NCBI RefSeq assembly: GCF_003952725.1 | Contig: NZ_CP032509.1 | Span: forward strand, 954,001-1,018,000 | Direction: 5' to 3' | Source: Georhizobium profundi | GTDB lineage: Bacteria; Pseudomonadota; Alphaproteobacteria; Rhizobiales; Rhizobiaceae | DNA length: 64,000 nucleotides | Shown here: in pieces, positions 1 to 7,749 of the stretch | How the letters are laid out: each line of letters begins with the position of its first letter | Position numbering within the stretch: position 1 is the first letter of the stretch | Program-made: the position numbers and the translations under genes | Notes under the pieces: model-generated | The model's database searches: none | Told to the model about the DNA's origin: nothing | Seen by the model: only the letters and a program-made list of their open reading frames with translations

Positions 1-233
1 GGCTGGCGCTGATCGCCGCCGTTGTTGCCGAATTTGCAGCCGGCTCCGCCGGTGCCGGTTCCGGGCTCGCCTTCCGGCTGCTTGAAAGCCAGTATCGCCT
101 CAATATTCCGCGCCTCTTTGCTGCGCTTGTCCTATTGACGGCCACGGGCGTCGCGATTTTTGCCTTGACCTCCTTCATCTCCTGGCTCTCGCTACGGCGT
201 TGGCACGAGAGTGCAATCCGCCGGGAGAATTGA
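1..233 (+). CDS. ABC transporter permease, C-terminal fragment
   Basis: The 5' part lies outside the window. About 76 codons remain, open from base 3 to TGA at 231-233. The translation runs LALIAAVVAEFAAGSAGAGS and then a segment with RLLESQYRLNIPRLFAALVL, a hydrophobic helix, and SWLSLRRWHES at the end. This is how SsuC/TauC-type inner-membrane permeases of nitrate/sulfonate/pyrimidine ABC importers finish: a conserved EF.AG.SG.G loop, the last two helices, and a short basic cytoplasmic tail. Its stop shares one base with the ATG of the downstream amidohydrolase, so the two are translationally coupled. The importer therefore probably brings in the substrate of that enzyme, possibly a pyrimidine; the substrate is inference. 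Confidence 0.8.
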   Translation, partial: LALIAAVVAEFAAGSAGAGSGLAFRLLESQYRLNIPRLFAALVLLTATGVAIFALTSFISWLSLRRWHESAIRREN

Positions 234-1579
234 TGACCGCCACGACTGCAACCGGGGCAAGCCGTCTTGTCCTGAGAAACGCGCGTCTGCCGGATGCGCT
301 TGCCGGAAAACCGACATCCGGCGCAGTGCCGCGCGTCGACATCACCATCGCGGGTGGTCTTGTCACTGCCATCGAGCCCTCGCCAAAGGATGGTGCCGAC
401 GGGCTTAATGAAGCGGGCGCCGAAATCCACGACATGCGCGACGGGCTCGTGCTGCCTGCTTTCGTCGACATCCACACCCATCTCGACAAGGGCCATATCT
501 GGCCCCGCAAGCCAAACCCCGATGGGACATGGATGAACGCGCTGCTTTCGGTCGCCGAAGATCGCGAGCGGCACTGGTCTGCGTCCGATGTCGAGCGGCG
601 CATGGAATTCTCGCTTGCTGCGGCTTACGCGCATGGCACCGCGGCGATCCGAACCCATCTCGATAGCGCCCCGCCGCAGCACGGCATCACCTGGGACGTG
701 TTCGAGAAGGTGCGCGAGCGCTGGGCCGACCGCATCGAGCTGCAGGGTGTGTCACTGCTCGGGCCGGACCATCTGCTCGACAAGGCTATCGTGACGGAGG
801 TTGCCCGCCGCACCAAAGCCGGCAAAGGCGTCATGGGCGGCGCGATCGCCGATCATCCCGAGACGCGTCAGGCAATGCGCAACGTCGTGGAAGCGGCCGG
901 CGAGGCTGGGCTTGATCTCGACATCCATTGCGACGAGACCGGAAGCCCGGACGCGTCCGCGCTCTACTGGCTTGCCGATGCGGTGATCGAACTTGGCTAC
1001 ACGGGCCGTGTCGCCGCAGGTCACTGCTGCGCGCTCGCCGTGCAGGACGAGACGACGTTCAACAAAACGGTCGAGCGCGTTGCAAAGGCCGGGGTCGCTG
1101 TCATCTCGCTGCCGATGTGCAACATGTATCTCCAGGATCGCGGCGAGAGCGGCGGGCGCAAGACGCCCCGCTGGCGCGGTGTCGCGCCGTTGCGCGAGCT
1201 GGCGGAAGCCGGCGTGCCTGTCGCCATTGCGTCCGACAACACGCGCGACCCGTTCTATGCCTATGGCGACCTCGACGGCATCGAGGTGCTGCGGGAGGGC
1301 GCGCGCATCCTCCATTTCGATCATCCGGCCGATGAAGCCTGGGCCTGGACCCAGAGCATGGGTGCCTGGCCTGCACGTTTCGCCGGCATGGCGACGCGCG
1401 CCGAAGTCGTCGTCGGCGCACCGGCCGATCTCGTTCTTCTTTCCGCGCGCAGCTGGTCGGAGATGATGGCGCGCCCGCAGTCCGATCGAAAGATCATGCG
1501 GGCCGGCCGTATCATTGATGCAAAATTGCCCGACTACCGCGACCTCGACGATCTCATGGGAGACACATCATGGACCTGA
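233..1579 (+). CDS. Cytosine-deaminase-like amidohydrolase
   Basis: A cytoplasmic metal-dependent hydrolase of 448 residues. I start at ATG 233 (MTATTATGAS), which overlaps the permease stop; an upstream TTG at 200 would only read into that gene. Family signatures appear in order: the metal-binding HTHLDKGH near residue 87, HCDETG near residue 234 (metal His and catalytic Glu of CodA-type enzymes), GHCCALA near 264, and the late Asp in ASDNTRDPFYAYGD near 339. E. coli CodA deaminates cytosine to uracil. Here the pocket residues are only CodA-like, and the operon (ABC importer, FAD oxidase, flavodoxin-like reductase) does not match cytosine salvage, so another cyclic amidine or pyrimidine-like compound is plausible. 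Family assignment is firm; the substrate is unknown. Confidence 0.85.
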   Translation: MTATTATGASRLVLRNARLPDALAGKPTSGAVPRVDITIAGGLVTAIEPSPKDGADGLNEAGAEIHDMRDGLVLPAFVDIHTHLDKGHIWPRKPNPDGTWMNALLSVAEDRERHWSASDVERRMEFSLAAAYAHGTAAIRTHLDSAPPQHGITWDVFEKVRERWADRIELQGVSLLGPDHLLDKAIVTEVARRTKAGKGVMGGAIADHPETRQAMRNVVEAAGEAGLDLDIHCDETGSPDASALYWLADAVIELGYTGRVAAGHCCALAVQDETTFNKTVERVAKAGVAVISLPMCNMYLQDRGESGGRKTPRWRGVAPLRELAEAGVPVAIASDNTRDPFYAYGDLDGIEVLREGARILHFDHPADEAWAWTQSMGAWPARFAGMATRAEVVVGAPADLVLLSARSWSEMMARPQSDRKIMRAGRIIDAKLPDYRDLDDLMGDTSWT

Positions 1580-2979
1580 CCGGCTTTCGTGCGGCGCTTG
1601 GCGATATCCCGATCGAAGATCACCCGAAGCTCGTGCAGCAGAAGAGCCGCGATCACTATTGGTATTCGCCAATCCTGAAGGCGCAGCTCGACCAGGTTAC
1701 GGCCGATCTCGTCGTCATGCCGCGCAGTGTCGAGGATGTCGTGACGGTCCTTGCCGCTGCTTACAAGTTCGATGTTCCGATCACGCCGCGGGGCGCCGGC
1801 ACCGGCAATTACGGCCAGGCCATGCCGCTTGCGGGCGGGGCCATGCTTGATCTGAAGAACATGGACAAGGTGCTGGAGATCAAGCCGGATCGCGTGCGGG
1901 CCGAAGCCGGTGCGATCATGGTGAAGATGGACGAGGAGACGAAGGCTGCCGTTGGGGCCGAGCTGCGGTTCCACCCCTCCACCTATCGCATGGCGACGAT
2001 CGGCGGGTTCATCGCGGGCGGCTCGGGCGGCATCGGATCGGTGCGCTGGGGCGGCCTGCGCAATCTCGGAAACATCCTTGGCCTGAAGATCGTCACCTGC
2101 GAGGAAACTCCGCGCGTGCTGGACATCGCCGGCGCGGACATCATGAAGCTTGCCCATGCCTACGGCACCAATGGCATCATCGTGGAAGCGGAGATGCCGC
2201 TGGCGCCGGCCTATGACTGGGTGGAAGTCGTCGTCGGCTTCGACGAGTTCCTCGATTCCTGCCGCTATGCCGAGGCGCTTGCCGGTCAGGATGGCATCCT
2301 GCTCAAGGAAATCTCGCCGGTCGCCGCGCCGGTGCCCTACGACTATTTCGGCCGCTACCGGGATTTTCTGAGACAAGACCAGTCGGTGGTTTTGATCATG
2401 GTCGCGCCGAATTCCGTCGATGCGCTGACCCTCTTTACCTCTCACCATGGTGGCGAGATCCTGCACCGCAGTGACGTGAACGATCTCGATGCGGCGGGGC
2501 GCAAGCTGCCGCCGATCTATGAGTTCACCTGGAACCACACGACGTTGCGCGGCCTGAAGATCGATTCGACGATCACCTATCTCCAGACGCAGTATCCGAC
2601 GCTGGAGCATCTTGAGAAAATCCATCGGATGCTCGGCGACGAGATGCCGATGCATATCGAGATGACGCGCTTCGACGGGCGCATTGTCTTCTCCGGCCTG
2701 CCGATCGTGCGCTACACCGGCGAAGAGCGGCTCGAGGAGATCATCCGCCTGCATGAGGAGAATGGTTGTCTCGTCTTCAATCCGCATCGCTACACGCTGG
2801 AAGAAGGCGGAATGAAGCAAACGGATCGCGCCCAACTTGCCTTCAAGAAGGAGGCCGATCCGAAAGGTCTTCTCAATCCCGGCAAGATGATCGCCTGGGA
2901 CGACCCGGATTTCGATTTCGATTCCGGCCGCGTGTGGCTTTTCGCAGGATTGGCAGAACAGGCGCGAGGCGCTGCCTGA
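1570..2979 (+). CDS. FAD-binding oxidase (GlcD/PCMH type)
   Basis: A 469-residue flavoprotein oxidoreductase whose ATG lies 10 bases inside the preceding gene. An FAD-binding PCMH domain occupies about residues 40-220: VVMPRSVEDVVTVLAAA, then the phosphate-binding PRGAGTGNYGQAMPLAGG, and GGFIAGGSGGIGSVRWGGL for the isoalloxazine region. The C-terminal part ends in the FNPHRYTLEEGG ... DPKGLLNPGKM pattern, which closes D-lactate/glycolate-oxidase-like enzymes. It probably oxidises a hydroxy acid or ring intermediate produced by the upstream amidohydrolase. There is no signal peptide and no Fe-S domain, so it is a single-chain enzyme and not a GlcDEF complex subunit. The substrate cannot be read from the sequence. 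Confidence 0.85.
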   Translation: MDLTGFRAALGDIPIEDHPKLVQQKSRDHYWYSPILKAQLDQVTADLVVMPRSVEDVVTVLAAAYKFDVPITPRGAGTGNYGQAMPLAGGAMLDLKNMDKVLEIKPDRVRAEAGAIMVKMDEETKAAVGAELRFHPSTYRMATIGGFIAGGSGGIGSVRWGGLRNLGNILGLKIVTCEETPRVLDIAGADIMKLAHAYGTNGIIVEAEMPLAPAYDWVEVVVGFDEFLDSCRYAEALAGQDGILLKEISPVAAPVPYDYFGRYRDFLRQDQSVVLIMVAPNSVDALTLFTSHHGGEILHRSDVNDLDAAGRKLPPIYEFTWNHTTLRGLKIDSTITYLQTQYPTLEHLEKIHRMLGDEMPMHIEMTRFDGRIVFSGLPIVRYTGEERLEEIIRLHEENGCLVFNPHRYTLEEGGMKQTDRAQLAFKKEADPKGLLNPGKMIAWDDPDFDFDSGRVWLFAGLAEQARGAA

Positions 2980-3575
2980 TGCGCGTTCATGTCGTGCATG
3001 CCCATCCGGTCGAGACGAGCTTCAACCGGACGCTGTTCAATACCGTTTGTGAAACATTGCGGGGTGCCGGCCACGATGTGGACCCGCTCAGCCTCTATGA
3101 CGAAGGTTTCGAGGCTGCGCTCTCGCGCGAAGAGCGGCTGAACTACCATGAGGTGCCGGGAAACGTGACGGACACGATCCGGCCCTATGTGGAGCGGCTC
3201 AACGCTGCCGACGCGATGGTGTTCGTCCATCCCGTGTGGAATTTCGGGTATCCGGCCATCCTCAAGGGCTATTTCGACCGCATCTTCGTACCGGGCGTCT
3301 CCTTCACCATGTCGGCTGGGGCCGATCGGGGTCGGCTGGTGCCGAACCTCACCCATATCCAGAAGGTCGTGTTCGTGGCGACCTATGGCGGCGACCGCTG
3401 GCGTGCCATGTTGATGGGGGATCCGCCGCGCAAGATGGCGCGCCGCTGGGCGTGGGCCACCTTCCGTGGCAAGCGTCCCCCGGACTATCTTGCGCTCTAC
3501 GACATGAACAACAACGAAGCGCCCGAGCTCAATGGCTTCATCGAGCGCGTGCGGAAGCACTTCGAGCGGTTCTGA
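2979..3575 (+). CDS. Flavodoxin-fold NAD(P)H-dependent oxidoreductase
   Basis: 198 residues, starting at ATG 2979, whose A is the last base of the upstream stop. The N-terminus MRVHVVHAHPVETSFN is the FMN phosphate-binding edge of the YwrO/KefF/MdaB quinone-reductase family. FVHPVWNFGYPAILKGYFDR near residue 85 is the conserved loop over the flavin, and FVATYGGDRW near 128 is the second flavin contact. Such enzymes pass two electrons from NAD(P)H to quinones or other acceptors. As the last gene of a tightly overlapping operon it probably supplies or removes electrons in the same pathway as the FAD oxidase, which is inference. Confidence 0.85.
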   Translation: MRVHVVHAHPVETSFNRTLFNTVCETLRGAGHDVDPLSLYDEGFEAALSREERLNYHEVPGNVTDTIRPYVERLNAADAMVFVHPVWNFGYPAILKGYFDRIFVPGVSFTMSAGADRGRLVPNLTHIQKVVFVATYGGDRWRAMLMGDPPRKMARRWAWATFRGKRPPDYLALYDMNNNEAPELNGFIERVRKHFERF

Positions 3576-3605
3576 TATCCAACTGAGCACTCATCAGGAG
3601 ACGAG

Positions 3606-4004
3606 GTGACACAACGGCGTCTTCTGCAGCTGATTATCGCGGTCCTTGCGCTCGTGCCGATCAGCGCTGGTCTGGCAGGCGTCCTCACCGGACCGGGCTT
3701 CCTGACGACTTCGCCGCCCTGGTCGAACGATCTCGACAGTCATGTCCGCTTTCTGTCCGGCGTCTTTCTCGTGCTGGGCCTGGCGTGGTGGAGCTGTATT
3801 CCGCATATCGAGACGAAGACTGAGCGGATCAGGTTGCTGGGCGCTGCTACATTCGTTGGCGGATTGGCGCGCCTTTATTCGCTCATCCTCGTCGGCGCGC
3901 CAACGGCCGGTCATCTGGTCGGTCTCGGCCTCGAACTCGTCGCAGTGCCGCTCATCCTTCTCTGGCATTCGAGGCTAAGCACAGACCCAAGACGAGAGGC
4001 CTAG
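3606..4004 (+). CDS. DUF4345-type small membrane protein
   Basis: 132 residues starting at GTG 3606, preceded by a clear CAGGAG ribosome site about six bases upstream. Four hydrophobic segments are visible (about residues 6-27, 48-65, 76-95 and 100-120) with little between them, so this is an integral inner-membrane protein. The layout and motifs (PGFLTTSPPWSNDLDSHVRF, GLARLYSLILVGAP) match DUF4345, which has no established function. It lies 30 bases after the flavodoxin-like gene and could be the distal gene of that operon. Its TAG stop overlaps the stop of the convergent ABC-F gene in one shared CTAG. Confidence 0.7.
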   Translation: MTQRRLLQLIIAVLALVPISAGLAGVLTGPGFLTTSPPWSNDLDSHVRFLSGVFLVLGLAWWSCIPHIETKTERIRLLGAATFVGGLARLYSLILVGAPTAGHLVGLGLELVAVPLILLWHSRLSTDPRREA

Positions 4005-5830
4005 CCCTCGATTTCCTCGCGCAGAACTTCGAGCTCCAGCCATTCCTCTTCCATGCGATCGACATCGCCGCGCAGTGTTTCAAGCGCCTTGGCATCGCGG
4101 GCGAAGGCTTCGGCCTGCTTGGTGAAGTAATCGGGCTTTGCCATGCGCGCCTCGATCGCTGCGATCTCGGCCTGTTTCGTCTCGATTTCCTTCGGCAGTG
4201 TTTCGAGTGCGAACTTCTGCTTGTAGGAGAGCTTCCGGCTGGACGCCGCCGCGGGCTGCGCCTTGTCCCGGTTGCCTGCCGTAGCTGCTTTCTTTTCGGC
4301 GGTCGCCTTCTTGGCCGCGTCTGCGGACAATTTGCGCTGCGCCATCATGTCGGAGAATCCGCCGGCAAAGACCGTCCAGCGGCCATCCGGTGCGGAAAGA
4401 TCGGCTGGCGCAATCACAGACGATACGGTGCGGTCCAGAAAATCGCGATCGTGGCTGACGAGGATCACGGTGCCTTCATAGCCCGCGACGAGCTCCTGCA
4501 GCAGATCGAGCGTTTCCATATCCAGGTCGTTGGTGGGCTCGTCGAGGACCAGCAGGTTCGACGGCCGCGAGAGGATGCGCGCCAGCATAAGGCGCGCGCG
4601 CTCGCCCCCTGACAATTCGCGGATGGGGGTGCGCGACTGTTCCGGCTGGAACAAAAAGTCCTTCATATAGCCGGTCACGTGCTTCTGCACGCCGTTGACG
4701 AGGAGCGTGTCGCCCCGTCCGTCGGTCAAATAGTGGGCAAGCGTGTCGTTCTCGTCGAGATCGTCGCGGCGCTGGTCGAGAACCGCGATATCGAGATTGG
4801 TGCCAAGGCGGACGAAGCCCGTGTCGGGTTCGAGCCGTCCCGTCAGCATGTTGAGCAACGTGGTCTTGCCCGCGCCGTTCGGGCCGACGAGACCGATGCG
4901 ATCACCGCGATGGACCCGCAGAGAAAAGTTGGCGACGGCTGGCGTTTCGCCATAGGACTTGCCGATGGCTTCGGCCTCGATGACGAGCTTGCCCGATTGG
5001 GCGACGTCGCTTGCCTGGGCCTCGACACGGCCGGTCGGCCCGCGATGCGTGCGATATTCCTGGCGCATCGACTGGAGTTCGCCGAGCCTTCGCACATTGC
5101 GCTTGCGCCTCGCCGTCACGCCGTAGCGCAGCCAGTGCTCTTCACGCTCGATCGCGCGGCCGAGCTTGTGGAGGTTGCGCTCTTCCTCCTCCATCACCTG
5201 GTCGCGCCAGTCCTCGAAATGGGCAAAGCCGCGGTCGAGCCGGCGGGTCGTGCCGCGATCGAGCCAGACGGTGGCGCGCGAAACCTTTTCCAGGAACCGG
5301 CGGTCGTGCGAGATCGTGATTATGGCGCCGCGGAAACCGGAGAGCTCCGATTCCAGCCACTCGATGGTCGGCAGGTCCAGATGGTTGGTCGGCTCATCCA
5401 GAAGCAGGAGATCGGGCGCGGGAGCCAGTACACGGGCGAGCGCCGCGCGCCTGGCCTCGCCGCCTGAAAGGCGGGCCGGCTCTTCTTCGCCGGTCAAGCC
5501 GAGATGCTCGAGCAAATAGGTCACGCGATGGGGATCGTCGCCCGGTGCAAGGCCTGCCTCGGCATAGGACCGCACATCCGCAAAGCCGCCGAAATCCGGA
5601 GCCTGGAAGAGATAGCGGATCGTGGTCGAAGGATGGCGAAACACCTCGCCCGATTGCGGCTCGGCGAGGCCGGCGGCGATCTTCATCAGTGTCGACTTGC
5701 CCGATCCGTTGCGGCCCACGAGGCAGATGCGGTCGCCGGGCTCGACCTGCAGGTCGGCGCCATTCAGCAGCGGCGTCCCGCCAAAGGTCAGGTGGATGTC
5801 GTCGAGCTTCAGGATGGGTGGTGATGCCAA
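4001..5830 (-). CDS. uup: ABC-F family ATPase, Uup-like
   Basis: A soluble protein with two ATP-binding cassettes and no membrane segment. ABC1 has Walker A GRNGSGKST and signature LSGGEARR followed by LLLLDEPTNHLDL. ABC2 has GPNGAGKTT and LSGGERARLMLARIL followed by LLVLDEPTNDLDM. A charged linker lies between them, and the C-terminal arm of about 85 residues is rich in Lys/Glu coiled-coil sequence, typical of Uup. These proteins act on the ribosome or on branched DNA intermediates. I choose TTG 5830 (first residues MASPPILKLDDIHLTFGG, 609 residues) because GGAG sits nine bases upstream and it fits the usual family N-terminus. A TTG at 5866 would overlap the upstream gene by 32 bases. Confidence 0.87.
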   Translation of the reverse strand: MASPPILKLDDIHLTFGGTPLLNGADLQVEPGDRICLVGRNGSGKSTLMKIAAGLAEPQSGEVFRHPSTTIRYLFQAPDFGGFADVRSYAEAGLAPGDDPHRVTYLLEHLGLTGEEEPARLSGGEARRAALARVLAPAPDLLLLDEPTNHLDLPTIEWLESELSGFRGAIITISHDRRFLEKVSRATVWLDRGTTRRLDRGFAHFEDWRDQVMEEEERNLHKLGRAIEREEHWLRYGVTARRKRNVRRLGELQSMRQEYRTHRGPTGRVEAQASDVAQSGKLVIEAEAIGKSYGETPAVANFSLRVHRGDRIGLVGPNGAGKTTLLNMLTGRLEPDTGFVRLGTNLDIAVLDQRRDDLDENDTLAHYLTDGRGDTLLVNGVQKHVTGYMKDFLFQPEQSRTPIRELSGGERARLMLARILSRPSNLLVLDEPTNDLDMETLDLLQELVAGYEGTVILVSHDRDFLDRTVSSVIAPADLSAPDGRWTVFAGGFSDMMAQRKLSADAAKKATAEKKAATAGNRDKAQPAAASSRKLSYKQKFALETLPKEIETKQAEIAAIEARMAKPDYFTKQAEAFARDAKALETLRGDVDRMEEEWLELEVLREEIEG

Positions 5831-5834
5831 GGGG

Positions 5835-6509
5835 TCAGGCTCCAGAAAAGTCGTTCGGGCGGGCAAGCAGCAGGGCCGGGCCGCCCGTATGCCGGATCGT
5901 CACCGGCCCTTCCGCCACGTTGGATATGGTGCGTGTCGTGCCGAATGTGCAGTCGAAATCGTGGAGCGGATAGCGCGCGCCCTCGATCGTCAGGCGTGCG
6001 ATATCGGCAAACGCCAGCACCGAGAAGAGGCTGCCTTTCGGCAGGTCGAAGGTCAGCGGGGCGCCGGGAAGGGGATACCCTTCCTCCTCGCCTGATGTCA
6101 GCGTGACATCGATGCCGCGTTCCTTGAGTTTTACCGCCAGCGCCATGTGCGCGAAGGCGTGGTCGGATCGTTCGCCGCCCAGCGCGCCGACGAGCAGGAT
6201 CCGGCGCGCGCCACGCTCGATCGCCGTCTCGATTGCGATCTCACCATCGGTCGCGTTCTTTGCCGGTGGGTAGGGCTCCCGCCTGACATCCGGCCAGCTC
6301 TCGATCAGGCCCGCATCGGCCGAATCGAAGTCGCCGACCCAAAGTTCGGGTGTGACGCCGAGTGCCGCTGCATGGCGCATGCCGCTATCGGCTGCGATCA
6401 CGCGGGCACCGTGAATCTGAGACTTCAGCCGTTCCGTCACGGTCACCTCACCGCTCAGGAGAACGGCAAAATGGGCATTTGCGTCGGTCGGGGTCGGTGT
6501 GGCCTGCAT
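5835..6509 (-). CDS. thiN: Thiamine diphosphokinase
   Basis: 224 residues. The enzyme transfers pyrophosphate from ATP to thiamine, giving thiamine diphosphate. Family motifs: VIAADSGMRHAAALGVTPELWVGDFDS (residues about 37-63; the Asp-rich region binds Mg-ATP), AKNATDGEIAIETA near 84, and LGGERSDHAFAHMALA near 109. The C-terminal beta sandwich has the thiamine-side pattern SVLAFADIARLTIEGARYPL ... SNVAEGPVTIRHTGGPALLL. It starts at ATG 6509, lies divergent to the riboswitch-controlled thiamine importer, and is followed four bases on by the ABC-F gene. Import and activation of thiamine are thus encoded back to back. Confidence 0.9.
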   Translation of the reverse strand: MQATPTPTDANAHFAVLLSGEVTVTERLKSQIHGARVIAADSGMRHAAALGVTPELWVGDFDSADAGLIESWPDVRREPYPPAKNATDGEIAIETAIERGARRILLVGALGGERSDHAFAHMALAVKLKERGIDVTLTSGEEEGYPLPGAPLTFDLPKGSLFSVLAFADIARLTIEGARYPLHDFDCTFGTTRTISNVAEGPVTIRHTGGPALLLARPNDFSGA

Positions 6510-6577
6510 CGCCCGCTGCTCTAGCAGCTTTCACGCGCCTTGCCAGTGCTGCCGGCGGCGATTACACATGGAGTTGC

Positions 6578-6667
6578 TCTAACGGGGTGTTGTCCGGAAA
6601 CGGACGGCTGAGAGGCGCATGCCAACCCGAAGAACCTGATCCGGCTCATACCGGCGGAGGGATTAGA
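6578..6667 (+). promoter_or_regulatory. TPP riboswitch (THI element)
   Basis: The conserved THI-box blocks are all present: TCTAA/TTAGA ends that can form P1, GGGGTG, a GTCCG-GAAA-CGGAC P3 hairpin, the invariant CTGAGA at about 6608, ACCCGAAGAACCTGAT at about 6625-6640, a CCGG-CTCATA-CCGG P5-like stem, and GGAGGGA at 6656-6662. Binding of thiamine diphosphate folds this aptamer and represses the downstream thiamine transport genes. The aptamer ends about 50 bases before thiB. Confidence 0.95.
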
Positions 6668-6677
6668 CGCGTCACAA

Positions 6678-6718
6678 AACGCCTATTCCCCTGACATTGC
6701 AAAAACGGAGGAGGCGTT
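6678..6718 (+). promoter_or_regulatory. Candidate riboswitch expression platform (ribosome-site sequestering pairing)
   Basis: AACGCCT at 6678-6684 is perfectly complementary to AGGCGTT at 6712-6718. The second segment covers the 3' half of the GGAGGAGG ribosome site and ends just before the thiB ATG at 6720. No T-run terminator is seen, so control is probably at translation. Pairing is read by eye; no energy calculation was made. Confidence 0.6.
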
Positions 6719-6719
6719 G

Positions 6720-7733
6720 ATGACGCTGAAGACATTCTTTCCCATCTTGCTTGCTACAAGTTTCCTGGCGCCCGTGTCGGCCGGAGCGCAGGAGGCGACG
6801 CGGTTGCTCACCGTCTACACCTACGACAGCTTCGTCGCGGAGTGGGGCCCAGGCCCGCTGATCGAAGAAGCGTTCGAGGCGACATGCGACTGCGATCTCA
6901 TCTGGGTCGGCGCAGCGGACGGCGTGGCGCTTTTGAACCGGCTGCGGCTTGAGGGCGACCGGGCGGAAGCGGGCGTCGTGCTCGGGCTCGACACCAATCT
7001 CGTCGCGGAAGCCAAGGAAACCGGCCTCTTCGCTCCCCATGACATCGACACGAGTGCGATCGACGTGCCCGGCGGCTTCGAGGACGACGTCTTCGTGCCC
7101 TACGATTATGGCCACTTCGCCGTGGTCTACGACACCGAAGCGATCGACACGCCGCCGACGAGCCTGAAGGAACTGGTCGAGGGCGATCCGAACCAGAAGA
7201 TCGTCATCCAGGATCCGCGCACATCGACGCCGGGGCTCGGGCTTCTTCTCTGGATCAAGTCGGTTTACGGCGACGATGCGCCTGCAGCCTGGGCCGAGCT
7301 CAAGGACCGCGTTCTGACGGTGGCGCCGGGTTGGTCGGAATCTTATGGCCTCTTCACCGATGGCGAAGCGCCGATGGTGCTCTCCTATACGACGTCGCCG
7401 GCCTACCACATGGTTTCGGAGGATACGGACCGCTATCAGGCGGCTGCGTTCTCCGAAGGGCATTATCTGCAGATCGAAGTCGCCGGCGTGCTCGCCTCTG
7501 CCCCCGATATCGAGCTTGCGCGCGAATTCATGAGCTTCATGACCGGCGAAGGGTTCCAGGATGCCATTCCGACCTACAACTGGATGATGCCTGCGGGCCC
7601 CACCAGTGAAGACCTGCCGGAAGCATTCTCGCGCCTGGTTCAGCCGGAAGAAAGCCTGCTCTTCTCGCCGGAAGAGGTTGCCGCCAACCGTCGCGCCTGG
7701 GTCGATGAGTGGTTGTCGGTGATGGCCGAATAG
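6720..7733 (+). CDS. thiB: Thiamine ABC transporter substrate-binding protein
   Basis: 337 residues from ATG 6720; a TTG directly before it is in frame, but GGAGGAGG is well placed for the ATG. A cleavable signal peptide ([24 protein letters not shown], cut after about residue 24) sends it to the periplasm. The mature part starts [18 protein letters not shown] and continues with [24 protein letters not shown] and [13 protein letters not shown], the pattern of ThiB in the iron/thiamine-binding group of periplasmic proteins. TRP and TYR residues such as WSESYGLF and YNWMMP fit the aromatic thiamine pocket. First gene of thiBPQ, controlled by the upstream TPP riboswitch. Confidence 0.93.
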   Translation: MTLKTFFPILLATSFLAPVSAGAQEATRLLTVYTYDSFVAEWGPGPLIEEAFEATCDCDLIWVGAADGVALLNRLRLEGDRAEAGVVLGLDTNLVAEAKETGLFAPHDIDTSAIDVPGGFEDDVFVPYDYGHFAVVYDTEAIDTPPTSLKELVEGDPNQKIVIQDPRTSTPGLGLLLWIKSVYGDDAPAAWAELKDRVLTVAPGWSESYGLFTDGEAPMVLSYTTSPAYHMVSEDTDRYQAAAFSEGHYLQIEVAGVLASAPDIELAREFMSFMTGEGFQDAIPTYNWMMPAGPTSEDLPEAFSRLVQPEESLLFSPEEVAANRRAWVDEWLSVMAE

Positions 7734-7749
7734 TCAAAGAGCAGCCGCG

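Noticed and set aside
1534..2835. 433-codon open frame antisense to the FAD oxidase
   Set aside because: Antisense shadow; Arg/His-rich low-quality translation and no recognised domain.
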